A stretch of 64,000 nt of DNA from Chara braunii (Eukaryota; Streptophyta; Charophyceae; Charales; Characeae). This document shows positions 11,410-21,899 of this stretch, in pieces. Numbering within the stretch: the stretch's first letter is position 1; every line of letters starts with the position of its first letter. Under the pieces are notes generated by a model. The model was not told the DNA's origin. It worked only from the letters and a program-made list of their open reading frames with translations, and searched no databases. The stretch is from NCBI GenBank assembly GCA_003427395.1, contig BFEA01000335.1, positions 1,436,424-1,500,423 of the forward strand. Direction: 5' to 3'. Made by a program: the position numbers and the translations under genes.

Positions 11410-11560
11410 CGCATGGATGCGGGGTTTTGAACCCACACCCTTAAACCACCAGTACCTCGCCCAGCTATCGAGTCCGCGCCTTGGCCGACCGGTACGCCGA
11501 TCCGTGCCGACGCTCGGACTATCGGGCGCAGGCACCCCGAACGTGCAGAAGGTGAACAAC
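11410..11560 (-). mobile_element. tRNA-derived SINE, left arm of an inverted pair
   Basis: On the minus strand it reads GATAGCTGGGCGAGGTACTG, GGTTTAAGGGTGTGG, then B box GGTTCAAAACCCC. The same head occurs in plus orientation at 12972-13010. The two face outward around A/T-rich tails, a TG tract, the gap and a TC tract. Confidence 0.65.
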
Positions 11561-11776
11561 GAAAAAGACGGGGAAAAAAAACGAATAAAAAAACAAAGAA
11601 ATAAGAAAAAAGATCCGAAGGTGCAAAAGGTACACAGCAAAGAAAACAGGAAAAAAAAGACAAAAAAAAACAAAGAAATAGGAAAAACGACCGTTCTCTT
11701 CTTGCTATCGTTTCGAAAAACGAAACGGGAATGCATCTTCCCGCTTTCGCGGGAACATGCATTCCCGACATGTTTC

Positions 11777-11778
<2 letters not shown>

Positions 11779-11834
<56 letters not shown>

Positions 11835-12695
11835 ANNNNNNNNNNNNNNNNNNNNNNNNNNNNNNNNNNNNNNNNNNNNNNNNNNNNNNNNNNNNNNNNN
11901 NNNNNNNNNNNNNNNNNNNNNNNNNNNNNNNNNNNNNNNNNNNNNNNNNNNNNNNNNNNNNNNNNNNNNNNNNNNNNNNNNNNNNNNNNNNNNNNNNNNN
12001 NNNNNNNNNNNNNNNNNNNNNNNNNNNNNNNNNNNNNNNNNNNNNNNNNNNNNNNNNNNNNNNNNNNNNNNNNNNNNNNNNNNNNNNNNNNNNNNNNNNN
12101 NNNNNNNNNNNNNNNNNNNNNNNNNNNNNNNNNNNNNNNNNNNNNNNNNNNNNNNNNNNNNNNNNNNNNNNNNNNNNNNNNNNNNNNNNNNNNNNNNNNN
12201 NNNNNNNNNNNNNNNNNNNNNNNNNNNNNNNNNNNNNNNNNNNNNNNNNNNNNNNNNNNNNNNNNNNNNNNNNNNNNNNNNNNNNNNNNNNNNNNNNNNN
12301 NNNNNNNNNNNNNNNNNNNNNNNNNNNNNNNNNNNNNNNNNNNNNNNNNNNNNNNNNNNNNNNNNNNNNNNNNNNNNNNNNNNNNNNNNNNNNNNNNNNN
12401 NNNNNNNNNNNNNNNNNNNNNNNNNNNNNNNNNNNNNNNNNNNNNNNNNNNNNNNNNNNNNNNNNNNNNNNNNNNNNNNNNNNNNNNNNNNNNNNNNNNN
12501 NNNNNNNNNNNNNNNNNNNNNNNNNNNNNNNNNNNNNNNNNNNNNNNNNNNNNNNNNNNNNNNNNNNNNNNNNNNNNNNNNNNNNNNNNNNNNNNNNNNN
12601 NNNNNNNNNNNNNNNNNNNNNNNNNNNNNNNNNNNNNNNNNNNNNNNNNNNNNNNNNNNNNNNNNNNNNNNNNNNNNNNNNNNNNNNNNNNNNNN

Positions 12696-12780
<85 letters not shown>
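11779..12780. repeat. (TG)n ... gap ... (TC)n compound microsatellite
   Basis: TG repeat 11779-11832, then 860 undetermined bases (11836-12695), then TC repeat 12696-12780. The TG/TC juxtaposition mirrors that at 5517-5614. The gap is probably more microsatellite, where assembly failed. Frames running through it are artefacts. Confidence 0.9.
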
Positions 12781-12783
<3 letters not shown>

Positions 12784-12879
12784 GGGAAGCTGCGGCGCGT
12801 TCACGTTGTTTTCTCTTTTTTTTTCCTTTTGTTTTTCCTTCTTCTTTTTTCTTGTTTTTGAGAAAATGTACAGTGTGTC

Positions 12880-13174
12880 GTCCCGAAAGAAGCGGGGCCC
12901 GGGCGTCCTAGCAACGACCGGGCCTTCCCGTGGCCGACCCCACATGAGCTGCGGCGCGTATACGGGAAGGCCCGCGGCCGATAGCTGGTCGAGGTACTGA
13001 TGGTTTAAGCCACAATGCACATTTCCAACCGGTGCCCTAAATGCTGGGAACCGGGCCTAGCATCCCATATGAAATTTATACAGAACAGTTCGCAGCCCAT
13101 CAGAAGATTAGCATGGCCCCTGTGTAAGGATGACACGCATAAATCGAGAACTGGCTTTTTTTTTTTTTTTTTTT
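12880..13174 (+). mobile_element. Chimeric SINE: tRNA-like head plus U6 snRNA-like tail
   Basis: The tRNA-like head at 12972-13010 reads GATAGCTGGTCGAGGTACTG. A SINE core follows (GCTGGGAACCGGGCC, ATCCCATA). From about 13101 the sequence matches the 3' half of U6 snRNA: AGAAGATTAGCATGGCCCCT then AAGGATGACACGCATAAATC. It ends in an 18-base T run. The U6 5' half and most of the ACAGAGA box are missing, so this is not a functional U6 gene. A second tRNA-U6 fusion lies at 60345-60545. Confidence 0.72.
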
Positions 13175-13219
13175 ACAACAAGAAAATCGTTTTTTTTTTT
13201 GGGGGGGGGGACAAATGCT

Positions 13220-13315
13220 CCAGTCTATACGTGGGGAGCAGCATGTGCTGGGAATCGGGCCCAACGTCCCATATAGAATTATACAAGTCATTTGAAATAC
13301 CAGGGTCATTACCTA
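13220..13315 (+). mobile_element. SINE core without U6 tail
   Basis: GGGGAGCAGCATGTGCTGGG, TCGGGCCCAACGTCCCATA and GAATTATACA repeat the core of the element just upstream, but diverge where the other copy switches to U6. This helps to place the fusion point. Confidence 0.55.
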
Positions 13316-13519
13316 GCTTTGACTAAAAACAATCTGATAACTATTAAATGAGTTCAGGAAATTTAGGAAAAACATGGCTAATTGCTGACTTATTGCTCGG
13401 CTACTCAAGCAGCAATTACTAAGTGAAAAAGGAAAGCCACAAAAGTCCTTCGAATGCTTAGAGCCCCTGCAATCCCTAATAGAACCCTCTAAAATTCTCG
13501 AACACTGTCTTATTCCCTG

Positions 13520-14200
13520 TCGAGCTCTCCCAGGCCTCATGCCCCCACCCTGTAGGTTACAGGGCAACACGACTCACCTGAGCTTCGGCCAGCGTTGTCG
13601 TGACAACAACCCTTGGTTTTCCCTTGGAATGCCCGCCCCAAGGCATCCCCAGATCTCTCTATCAGGCCTCACGCTCCTACTATCAACAGGTTACAGGGCA
13701 ATCCCCCAGCACCGACCAACATCGTTCTTACATCGAAAAACCGCAGATCCACGTACATAACCTTATAAAAAAAAACTAAAGTGAGTTGCAAGAAGTACCC
13801 AAAATCCTAAACCATTCTCAAGATCACCAAAAGCAACCGAGAACAACAAAATTGTTTGTGAAAATTGAAAACTAATTAGGATAATTTGGAAGCCAATATG
13901 ATAAAAACCACGTTACCCTAGTGTTATTCATCCGACCAACCTACAGCTGCCTTAACCCACCTATCCTAGATACCAAGCTCTACCAGGCCTCACGCCCCCA
14001 GCCGCTAGGTTACAGGGCGGTGCGACCCACCCTAGCTTCAACCCGCGTCGTCCTAGTAGCAGCTCGCAGTTAGCCGTTGGACTGCTTTCCACCCTTAACA
14101 GTTCCCCAGATTTCTCTATCAGGCCTCTGACACCCACATAACTCAGGTTACAAGGCATCGCAACCAAACCCCAGCTCCAACCAACGTCATTCTGGTATCG
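13520..14200. repeat. Four-copy repeat with AGGCCTCA...GGTTACAGGGC motif
   Basis: Four diverged copies at about 13529, 13664, 13986 and 14122. Each has CAGGCCTCa, 15-20 variable bases, AGGTTACAGGGC (AAGGC in the fourth), then CCAGC-like and CCAACGTCgT phrases. Spacing alternates between about 135 and 320 bp, so the duplicated unit may be a pair. Confidence 0.8.
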
Positions 14201-15399
14201 GTCAAACTTAAACTCGTGGATATGATGGCGAAACCCGTCGTCGGACGATCCGCTGAACACCACCACCATAATCAAGGTTTCGAAATATTCAGTTGCCTTC
14301 GTGCATTGGCCGTGCTTGACATACCAAGACCAACTAAACCCTCCCTCTAATTTCCACTCCGACAAGACTTATCACGTTCGAGTCACCATCTCTATCGTTG
14401 TTGTGCCTTATTTTCATCCTACCAACTAGCCCCCTCTCCAGCAGGGCGCGTCATATCCTTCCAACTATTAACCCTACTTAGGCAAACGACACTCACCCCT
14501 ATCTATGCGACCTTAACATGGACGAGTAAGCTGGAGAGAAACAAAACCACCATCTAAATTCAAGTATATAACACACGATCAATGCGAAAACAAGGCACTA
14601 GAATACAACTCTGCAGGGCGAAATTCCGATACTTACGAATTTAGGGTTTTCAACTCGATTAGAAGATCAATATCCATACGCAGAAATTGTTTCAAGAAAA
14701 TCAAAACTTAGATAAAAAATATGATTCTATTATTTGAAATCACAGATTATGACATCAGAAGCAGAAAACATTAAATTATGCGGTCGGATTTTGAAAAATA
14801 AGATTAAGAGATTAATTTTGGTAACCAAATAAACCTATGAATCTTATGACTCATATTTTCAAATCCAAGGATACAGAAAGTCGGTCAGAAAAATTAACAG
14901 ATGTAATCTTAAGACTAATTTACATGATTATTATGAGTACATAACAAAGTAGTCAATTGTAAACTTTGATCATCAATCTATGAAAAAGAAGATTACGAAT
15001 TGAGAATCAGACAAAAATTAGATTTTGAGATCATCCCTTGAATGATTAGATCGACAACATTCAATTCACCATCCAATAAGATATCAGGAAACAGACTAGG
15101 TTTCACAGTCATGGAAAAATAAGCATTTGAGTTATTAAAATTTTCACCAAAACTTTTGTAAAAATAAGTATAGGTTACCAATTTCTAATAGTCATAAGAT
15201 AATTTATAACAATGATAATAAGTTTGTTATTAAATATTATAGTATATGAAGTATACAAATATCAATTAAATTATTCTTAATTTTGATTTTTTAATGAAAA
15301 TCTAGAATTTAATCTATTACATTGACAAAATCGAATATAGAATTAAAATAAGATAGGTCATGAATTGGAATCTATTTTTTTTTGTTATTAAATACAATA
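14201..15399. other. AT-rich region, possibly of organelle origin
   Basis: From about 14560 the base composition turns clearly AT-rich and continues into the atp1 fragment. A minus-strand frame at 14993-15181 (MTVKPSLFPDILLDGELNVV) looks protein-like but I cannot name it. The composition suggests the mitochondrial insertion may begin before the part I can recognise. Confidence 0.35.
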
Positions 15400-15850
15400 G
15401 AGAATTAAATAAGATTCATTCAAATAAGATTACTTAAATTCTTTTCACTACGGACATACAAATGGTTTTGGAAACAGAACTGTTTTATTATGGAATCCGA
15501 CCTGCTATTAATGTAGGATTATTTATAAGTCATTTAGGTTTTGCAACTCAATTGAAAGTTATGAAACAAGTGTGTGTTAGTCTCAAACTAGAACTTGCAC
15601 AATATCGTGAAATAACTGTTTTTGCACAATATGATAAAGTAGTTTTTTTTGCTCAATTTTGATCAGACTTTAATGTTGTCGCTCAATATTAAACCGTGGC
15701 ATGAAACTAACATAAGTGTTGAGACAACCACAATATAGTCCGATCTTTATTGAAAAGCGAATTATTATTTATGCGGTTGTCAAAGGTTATTTAGATCAAA
15801 TTCAAATTTATCAAATTCTTAAATATGAATAATAGTTGTTGAAATCAATT
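15400..15850 (+). pseudogene. atp1: Mitochondrial atp1 (ATP synthase alpha) fragment, NUMT
   Basis: Reading from about 15415 gives [20 protein letters not shown], then [25 protein letters not shown] and FAQ. This is the segment of mitochondrial F1 alpha after the nucleotide-binding core; LETELF and MKQVC distinguish it from chloroplast AtpA. An in-frame stop lies just before the open part, and the open frame ends at 15662. Homology continues with stops and drift to about 15845, where EKRIIIYAVVKGYLDQ matches the EKQI-IYA-KGYLDQ region. Only the 3' third of the gene is visible. It is a decayed nuclear copy of mitochondrial DNA, not expressed as a protein. Confidence 0.82.
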
Positions 15851-17926
15851 GATCCAAGTTTGCTTTGTGCTATTGCACAATAAAAAGTAATTACTGAATA
15901 AATCGATATACAAAACAAAATCAAGCAAGACCATCAATCAGACATCCTTAACAATCAAATCATTTATCGGAGTAGTACTTAGGGTTAAATTAAAAAAAAA
16001 ACGTTACGCTTAGAGCTCTCACTGCTGGGTGACGCCGAATTGAACTTCCCTGAAGCCACCAATCGTTGTAGACCATTTCGCACTGTTCCACTCTCGTAGT
16101 CCCTTTGTCTAACTGCCCAACCGTTGTCCAGACCAAACTCAACCTCTGGCTCTTCCTATAGAAGGATTCACTCTTCCTCCCCATAATCGGCACTAGTATA
16201 ACCCTACAACAAAGTGCATCAACCATAAGAGATTAGCAAGACACCCCCGCCTCCCTGTTACGCCTCGAATACGGTTGAGTTGTGAATGGCCATGTCAAGC
16301 CCGTCAACACATCTTCACAAAGAATTCAGTGGAAATTCAACGACCCATGACAACAAAGAACTGGAGAAGCGAGAGAAAAAGATTAAACACAAAAGATAAA
16401 AAGAGTGGACTCATAACCCTATGCCACGTGGCACCTCCCCCACACGCCCCTCCTGTCTCCACATCCACGGAAGTCTCTAAGAAGCACCATCACCACACAT
16501 GATATTGAACCCCCATGTTCTCGTGAAAGCGTCATTGCAGCTTCACGTATCAACGCGCGTTAGTGCAACCATTGTTTCAACCCGGGCGGGTGCAGTGCTG
16601 TCGCACTTTTTCTAGCCAGACCGCTTCTGGCGACCAGAAAACCAACAGGCTATCAGGCATGGTCTTATGAATTTTGTAATAAATAAATGTATTAATTAAG
16701 CATATTCATTCCTTTTGTGTGTGTCCGGCTTCGAGTGAGACCATTAAACTACGGTGTACGTCGGTCCCCGGTCTTTGAAATCTTTTATTCTGATTTCAGA
16801 ACAACAATCATCATGCAAATAATAATTATAAAATTTAAAATATGTCAACCATTTATCAAGTTTGTCAATTCAGAAACTTGAGGACTGTGGCAAGATCAAC
16901 GAAAAATATAATGTTTGGCAATGTCAATACAAACGAATCAGAACTGACTCACTTAAGGCAAAGACAATATAAATGAGGGAATGTGATAACTCATAATAAT
17001 CTCAAGAAATACAAATGAATAGACATGGCCAACACTCATTTAGAGTCCTCACTCATCCCTCCCAAGTCCCATCCCATATCTTTCATTTGATGATGTGTTT
17101 TTTGTGCCTTGGGCCACACCTATGTATTTTCCGAGATTGTGGCCTAGAGATGTAGAGCCACCTAAAACCGGCACGTTTCGGATATGTCCATAAATGACAA
17201 AAAATACGAAATTCAAGCATAGCATAAAATTATTCCCACAGAGTAGAAAAATATGGCTTAGAGAAGATCCTTCGCCCGAGGTGTCGAAACTCTGAGGGTT
17301 CAGTCACTGCCTCGTGCTCGCCTTCTGCAAACTCAATGAGAGTTACGAAGATTGACAAATCTTATTTCCTGACACCGACTGCACTGACATATCGGCATTG
17401 AAAAACATCCTTAGAAGCGATTTGGTTGAGGTTGGTCAAAACCGACCGATCAGTTTGAAAAGACTGGACTATACTCATGTGTTGAAGAAAATGCTGAAAC
17501 TGATTTGAATGTCTCTGATGAAAACACCGTCTAACTAATACTGACCCATTGTGATGGTTAAATGATGGTTTAATAGCAATGAATCCTGATTAAGGGTTGC
17601 TGATGAGACCTGGGATGCCTGAAATTTGTTGAGCAGCAGTCACAGATTGATCGATGTTGGTATGAGAATAGAGGAGTGATGATTGATTATGTTTGTTGAC
17701 TTATTGGAAATGTGAAATAGTCAACATTGAAATTCCTCAATGAGAACCGAACTGAGTTCATGAAAGGGGGTCCCTGAGGCTTCTTGAATCTATCAATGGT
17801 TATCTGTCTGTGAACTAATACTTGTTATAATACTGGTTGTAGATCGAAGTTTGTTGCTCATGATACTACATATTGTAACCTGCTCAAAATAATCTTTATG
17901 ACGGTCCAACAGTGTATTGCGTCCAT
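15851..17926. other. Intergenic DNA
   Basis: No gene recognised. AT-rich to about 16000, mixed afterwards. The cassette around 16030-16500 has no repeat partner that I found in the window. Confidence 0.4.
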
Positions 17927-18166
17927 CTATGCCCATTGAATATGGATTACTTCTCTCACATTTTGCACCGTTTCAAGATATGAGACAATGCGATGCAACT
18001 CTCTATCCAACCCTTGAATATATAAAATATATTCAATGAACTCGTGACAACCCTCTGTTCTCCCGACAATAATCTCCCTCAACATTTTCCTATAATTTTC
18101 AGTTTCATCAAGTACTTTATTTTTCCAATCCTCCATTATGTCACGGTTGATAACACTTGACACCAC
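17927..18166 (-). CDS. Unrecognised short open frame
   Basis: A 79-codon minus-strand frame with protein-like, non-repetitive composition (for example EDWKNKVLDETENYRKML and ELHRIVSYLETVQNVREV), predicted mostly helical. There is no ATG; the frame opens at GTG or further upstream. It could be an exon or a fragment of a transposon gag-like protein. A second protein-like stretch lies on the same strand at about 17720-17830, separated by stops. No function is assigned. Confidence 0.25.
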   Translation of the reverse strand: MVSSVINRDIMEDWKNKVLDETENYRKMLREIIVGRTEGCHEFIEYILYIQGLDRELHRIVSYLETVQNVREVIHIQWA

Positions 18167-18469
18167 TATGATATTTATGTCTCTTGTGATATTATTTTCT
18201 CTTCTACCTCGACTCTTGAATCGAATAGACTTGAGAAGATGTATACATGTATACTTTGTTCAGAGATCTTGAAAAGTGGTCGAGACTCGAGACTCACTGC
18301 ATTTAGCTCTAAGGTTCAGACTTCACATCAGATGATCTACAGTTGAGAAACTCGACATCAATCCATTGTTGAAAATATTCAGTTGAGTCACATCATTAAT
18401 AAGGTTTTTGTTCACACTAGAAGATCATTACAAACAATCAGTTAAGTTCTACAATGTGCTATCTAACGT

Positions 18470-18840
18470 TGTCGGGGCAAATACATGTCATGGTATTTGC
18501 CGAGGATTTTTTATGTCGGATGCTGTCCGGCTTTTTCGTTGAATTAGTGAACTTGATGAGATTGACGTCTGCCAGAAGTTCATTCAGACTAAGCCTATTA
18601 CCGAGAGACTAAAACTTTTAAAACCTTGGTCCGGACGTCTACGACATCCGAGAGTAATGGTAGTAACTGGCAACGCTTCGCTTTTTGTCGAGGCCGCAAA
18701 GGCACGTGGACATGAGAATGCTAAAATTAGACCTATTCTGCCTAAAATGATGACGCGAGGCTGCTAAGTCGCGCGATTCAGGGCCTAGGTAGGCTTAGAA
18801 GAAGGGTCGCGTCAGGTGTGGGGGCCGAGACACGACAAAA
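18470..18840 (+). repeat. R2 terminal module, copy 1
   Basis: Begins TGTCGGGGCAAATAC. A perfect 9-bp inverted repeat follows at once: GGCAAATAC (18476-18484) with GTATTTGCC (18493-18501). Further shared blocks include CTTGATGAGATT, GTCCGGAC, CCGAGAGTAATGG and CGCGCGATTCAGGGCCT. Copies lie at 50516-50865 (plus) and 39430-39701 (minus). Its position at the ends of units and in both orientations suggests a long terminal inverted repeat. Confidence 0.8.
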
Positions 18841-19333
18841 ATAAGAAGGTTTTTTTTTTTTTTTCCTGGGTCTGCATGGTTTGATTTCGAGCCAGGGGGC
18901 CGATAGGGTGGTGCCGCATGACAGTCATCGTACCGTCTTTGACGGTGCGGCGAGCAGTGGTCTTCCATTGTTTTTTTGTGATGCGCCGGCTATGGTGGAT
19001 TCCAATGTGGCCTGGAGGTTGGGTTGGTGCTAGTGTATGATTGGGTCTGTGCGGCAGTGGTGCGTGGACTGGCGACATGAAAAAATCGCGGAATGACTGC
19101 ACACGAGAGTAGTCATTCGGCCTCGCGGCACATGCGGTTTTTAGCCAGGGCCACCTTTATTTTTTTTTGTGGTGCGCAATGCAAGCGGTTTTGAGTTATG
19201 AACCATCTGGTATTGAGGGTGATGGTATGAGACTGCATTCAAGTTGGGACCATCTTGGATCATTTTGGAACTAGGTGAGACTGATTTTTTAGATCGGGAC
19301 GGACATGTTGGTGTGGCTATTGTGAATGGACGT
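18841..19333. other. Intergenic segment inside composite repeat A
   Basis: No gene. T-run at 18850-18864. GAGTAGTCATTCGGCC at 19108 recurs near 52466 and 57975 in related form. Confidence 0.45.
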
Positions 19334-20035
19334 TGTCGGCGCGAATACCCTTACAAGGCTATCTGCCCCTGGTTTTTGCAAGTAACAGAAAATGGGTTTA
19401 ATTCAGAGTTTGAGTACACCGCGAGAGTTGCGGTTGTGTCTGTTGCTTATGCTGACTGAATGGTTGACTAGAGTAGAGAGTGTGTGGGCGCGCAGACTTA
19501 AAGCGCGAGTGATCCTTTTTTTTCTTTTTGATAATTGTGAAGCCGGTATGTTGCCGACTAAAATTTTGAGTTAAACCAGGATTAAAATATATTTTAATTT
19601 TGATTGATATGCTTGACCGTGACACGTGCGTACGTACAGAGGACGTCGACGAATGCAAGATTTTGTATAGTCGCACAGTGAAACGCGAAAGGATGACGGT
19701 CGTGAGGTTGGTTAAGTTAGTAGGCCAATGTGTGGTTTTGGAACGCGTAAGTAGATCCGCGTGTCGCACAATGCTCGTTTATATAGGAGTCCGCTAGTAA
19801 GAGGCTCAGCTCTGGGCCTAGCCCAATTGATTACGGTGTTGAACTTTCAACAAGGGAATTCAGGGATCGAGGTCAGCTGTGATGGCGCACGGAGTATTGG
19901 AACGATGAGGAAGAGCCTAGGGGTCGAAGGCCCGGCGGGGCTATCCCCTGGTTTTGTCGTCAGCGGAGTCGGAGCGGTGCCAGTGGTTCCTTTTCCCCAT
20001 CAGTCGTTCTCTGAGGACTAAAAGTTTTCAAAAGT
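19334..20035 (+). repeat. R5 module, copy 1 (start of composite repeat A)
   Basis: Begins TGTCGGCGCGAATACCC with the hairpin partner AAGGcTATCTGCCCC. It shares TTTTTGCAA, GAGTGTGTG, GCGCGCA and the end block GGGGCTATCCCC with 59311-60060. Related minus-oriented copies lie near 54560-54800 and 59040-59300. It holds the TATA/tRNA-like module at 19778-19874. Confidence 0.75.
19778..19874 (+). promoter_or_regulatory. TATA element plus tRNA-like A and B boxes
   Basis: TTTATATAGG (19778-19787) is followed by A-box-like TAGCCCAATTG (19819-19829) and B-box-like GGGATCGAGGTC (19863-19874). The same three elements in the same order occur at 59838-59934 (plus), 59088-59185 (minus) and more weakly at 54702-54800 (minus). 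A TATA box upstream of internal tRNA-type boxes is the layout of plant Pol III genes and SINEs. That this module is transcribed is inference. Confidence 0.5.
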
Positions 20036-20354
20036 ATTTTATTATTTATCGTCGTATTATTATTTATTTTTATGCTCCGAGAGTTCTTTGAATCGAACGC
20101 AATATCAGATTTTAGGGTCGTCACGACAGTCGAGAACCGCGAGCACGCACCTCTTTTTGGCGGGCCCGTTTGAATTTCCGCGTGTTCGGATGTTGACAAA
20201 ATTTCTTTGTCCTGACCGTCTTGAAAAACACACGAGTTGAGGGGGTCAACGTGCATACAAGCCGACGGATGAGTTAGCCCACGAGGTGGATGAATCTGTG
20301 GGGAGGTGCTGCAACGACTACTTCCATGCGGAACCCCTTGTCACGTTGGCTGCA

Positions 20355-20630
20355 AAATTCTCATTTGAATATTTGCTACTATCACTGAGACCTGCACCAG
20401 GCCTTGTCTGTCCAGGCCCACGTTTGGGCTTAGCAGCAAGCCCCACCCTTGACTCCACAACCGACAGTACTGTTGGCCCGGACTTTGCACGTGGAACCCT
20501 CCTCCGTTTTGCTCTTCGAAGTTCCCAGTTGAATGTTTGCCTACTACTACCGAGAGTCGTATCGGGCCCAGTTCACGAAGGCCCACGCTCAGGCTTTGCA
20601 GCAAGCTACGTCCTCAGCTTCGCGACTGGC
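20355..20630. repeat. Tandem duplication with a period of about 165 bp
   Basis: TTTGAATATTTGCTACTATC with GCCCACGTTTGGGCTTAGCA (from 20365) recurs diverged as TTGAATGTTTGCCTACTACT with GCCCACGCTCAGGCTTTGCA (from about 20530). Confidence 0.75.
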
Positions 20631-20989
20631 TGACTGAGTAGGAGCTCGGTTGTTGGGGCCTGGAAGCGGTGGTGTGCTTCGCCCAAGCAAGAGCAAGCCG
20701 GAGGAGATTGCGGTGCGGGCAGGGGTGATAACTGTCGAGCAGAAAACGTTCGTCGGACTAGGGCTATAGGGGCGAAAGGAAATATTGAGCCGTTTGGCAG
20801 CCGGTTCCTTCCTACGTCTCCCTCGGGATAGTTGGAGGCTTTGAGCAGTTTATCAGTCGCAATGAAGTTAGGCGCTGCGGGGGCGGCTACCGTCGGGAGC
20901 TGCGCTAACGGGAGAAGCAAAGGGCTGAACTTGGTTGTTGAACTGTGCCAAGTACGTGTGGAGGGAGGAAAGACGCTGCGACAGAAGGG

Positions 20990-21460
20990 AGTGGCTATGG
21001 CGGAGCAAGGAATGCAGTTCTCGCCCGATCCTTGATGAAATTGGGCGAACCAAAGGTTGGGATAGGGGTTCTGGAGACGGGCGAATCCGAATTCGTCGTT
21101 AGTTTTAGCCATAAGTTATTGAAAGAGGTTACTAGAAAAACTAGTGCGGGAAGTGATGGCGAAAAACAAAGAAGACGAAGAGTGAAGTTGTGATAGTTCG
21201 GTCATTTCTTGACCGTTGTTTTTGCAATCCAATATGTTAGACTGGGGTTTTTGGGATGGGCGAATCCAAATTTGAAGTCAGTTTTAGTAGTAAGTTAGTG
21301 AGAAAAGAGGAGTGCGCAGGAATGTCGGGGAGATGGATACGACCGCGCGAGAGAGCGAATAGCTCGCTCAGTCTTTGACAAATTCAAGCGGGAGAGAATG
21401 TTAAGCTTGTGGATTGAGGATGGGCGAATCCGATGGCAAAGTCGGATTCAAAAGTTAATA
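20990..21460. repeat. Class III hairpin modules, composite repeat A
   Basis: Three modules with a period of 155-180 bp, each ending in a GGGCGAATCC-like phrase (21096, 21272, 21422). Each carries a different short hairpin: TCGCCCGAT/ATTGGGCGA (21021-21048, one wobble), CGGTCA/TGACCG (21199-21215) and GAGCGA/TCGCTC (21353-21369). Equivalent modules with other stems occur at 61330-61740, and reversed at 49973-50170 and 55668-56060. Confidence 0.65.
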
Positions 21461-21520
21461 CATAGATTATACAGTATGGGGATTAAGAACTGCACCCAGA
21501 GAAAGGAGCCTTTCGAAAAG

Positions 21521-21646
21521 GCAATGTATATTTCCGTGTTCTAGTGGAAAATTCATTCTCAGGCAATGTATATTTCCGTGTTCTAGTGGAAAATTCATTC
21601 TCAGGCAATGTATATTTTCGTGTTCTAGTGGAAGATTCATTCTCAG
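21521..21646. repeat. 42-bp tandem repeat, three copies
   Basis: GCAATGTATATTTCCGTGTT with CTAGTGGAAAATTCATTCTC starts at 21521, 21563 and 21605. The period is 14 codons, so a minus-strand frame stays open through it. The motif GAATGAA-TTCC...GAACACGG (minus) also occurs singly at 39806, 40211 and 49830, outside the array. Confidence 0.93.
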
Positions 21647-21899
21647 GGTCTGCGGTTGCACGACGGTGTTCGTTTGCACGTAGTAGCATTGTCGTAGTTT
21701 AGAGAGGCAATCTCGGTAGTAAGATTGTAAATGAGATTGCAACGACTGTTCCTTTTCGTGGTCAAGTTCACTATTGCATGAGTGTGTTCATCAACTTCAT
21801 TTACCCACGGATATATTGTTTGCTGCGAACCATTTTCCTCACGAGCTTGCATGAGCATCTTGCCGTTGTGATCCCTCTTGCGCTAGAGGCTTGACCTTA

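Noticed and set aside
11253-13020. Very long frames crossing 11836-12695
   Set aside because: They exist only because undetermined bases contain no stop codons.
13101-13174. U6 snRNA gene with T-run terminator
   Set aside because: Only the 3' half of U6 is present, attached to a SINE core.
15400-15850. Chloroplast atpA instead of mitochondrial atp1
   Set aside because: [17 protein letters not shown] and [16 protein letters not shown] follow the mitochondrial pattern; the chloroplast protein differs at these places.
20832-21193. Plus-strand frames at 20832-21193
   Set aside because: They run through class III hairpin modules and are not kept in copy D.
21467-21742. Minus-strand frame with 14-residue repeats
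   Set aside because: The 42-bp tandem period happens to be a multiple of three; the frame is not conserved where the motif recurs at 39806 or 49830.
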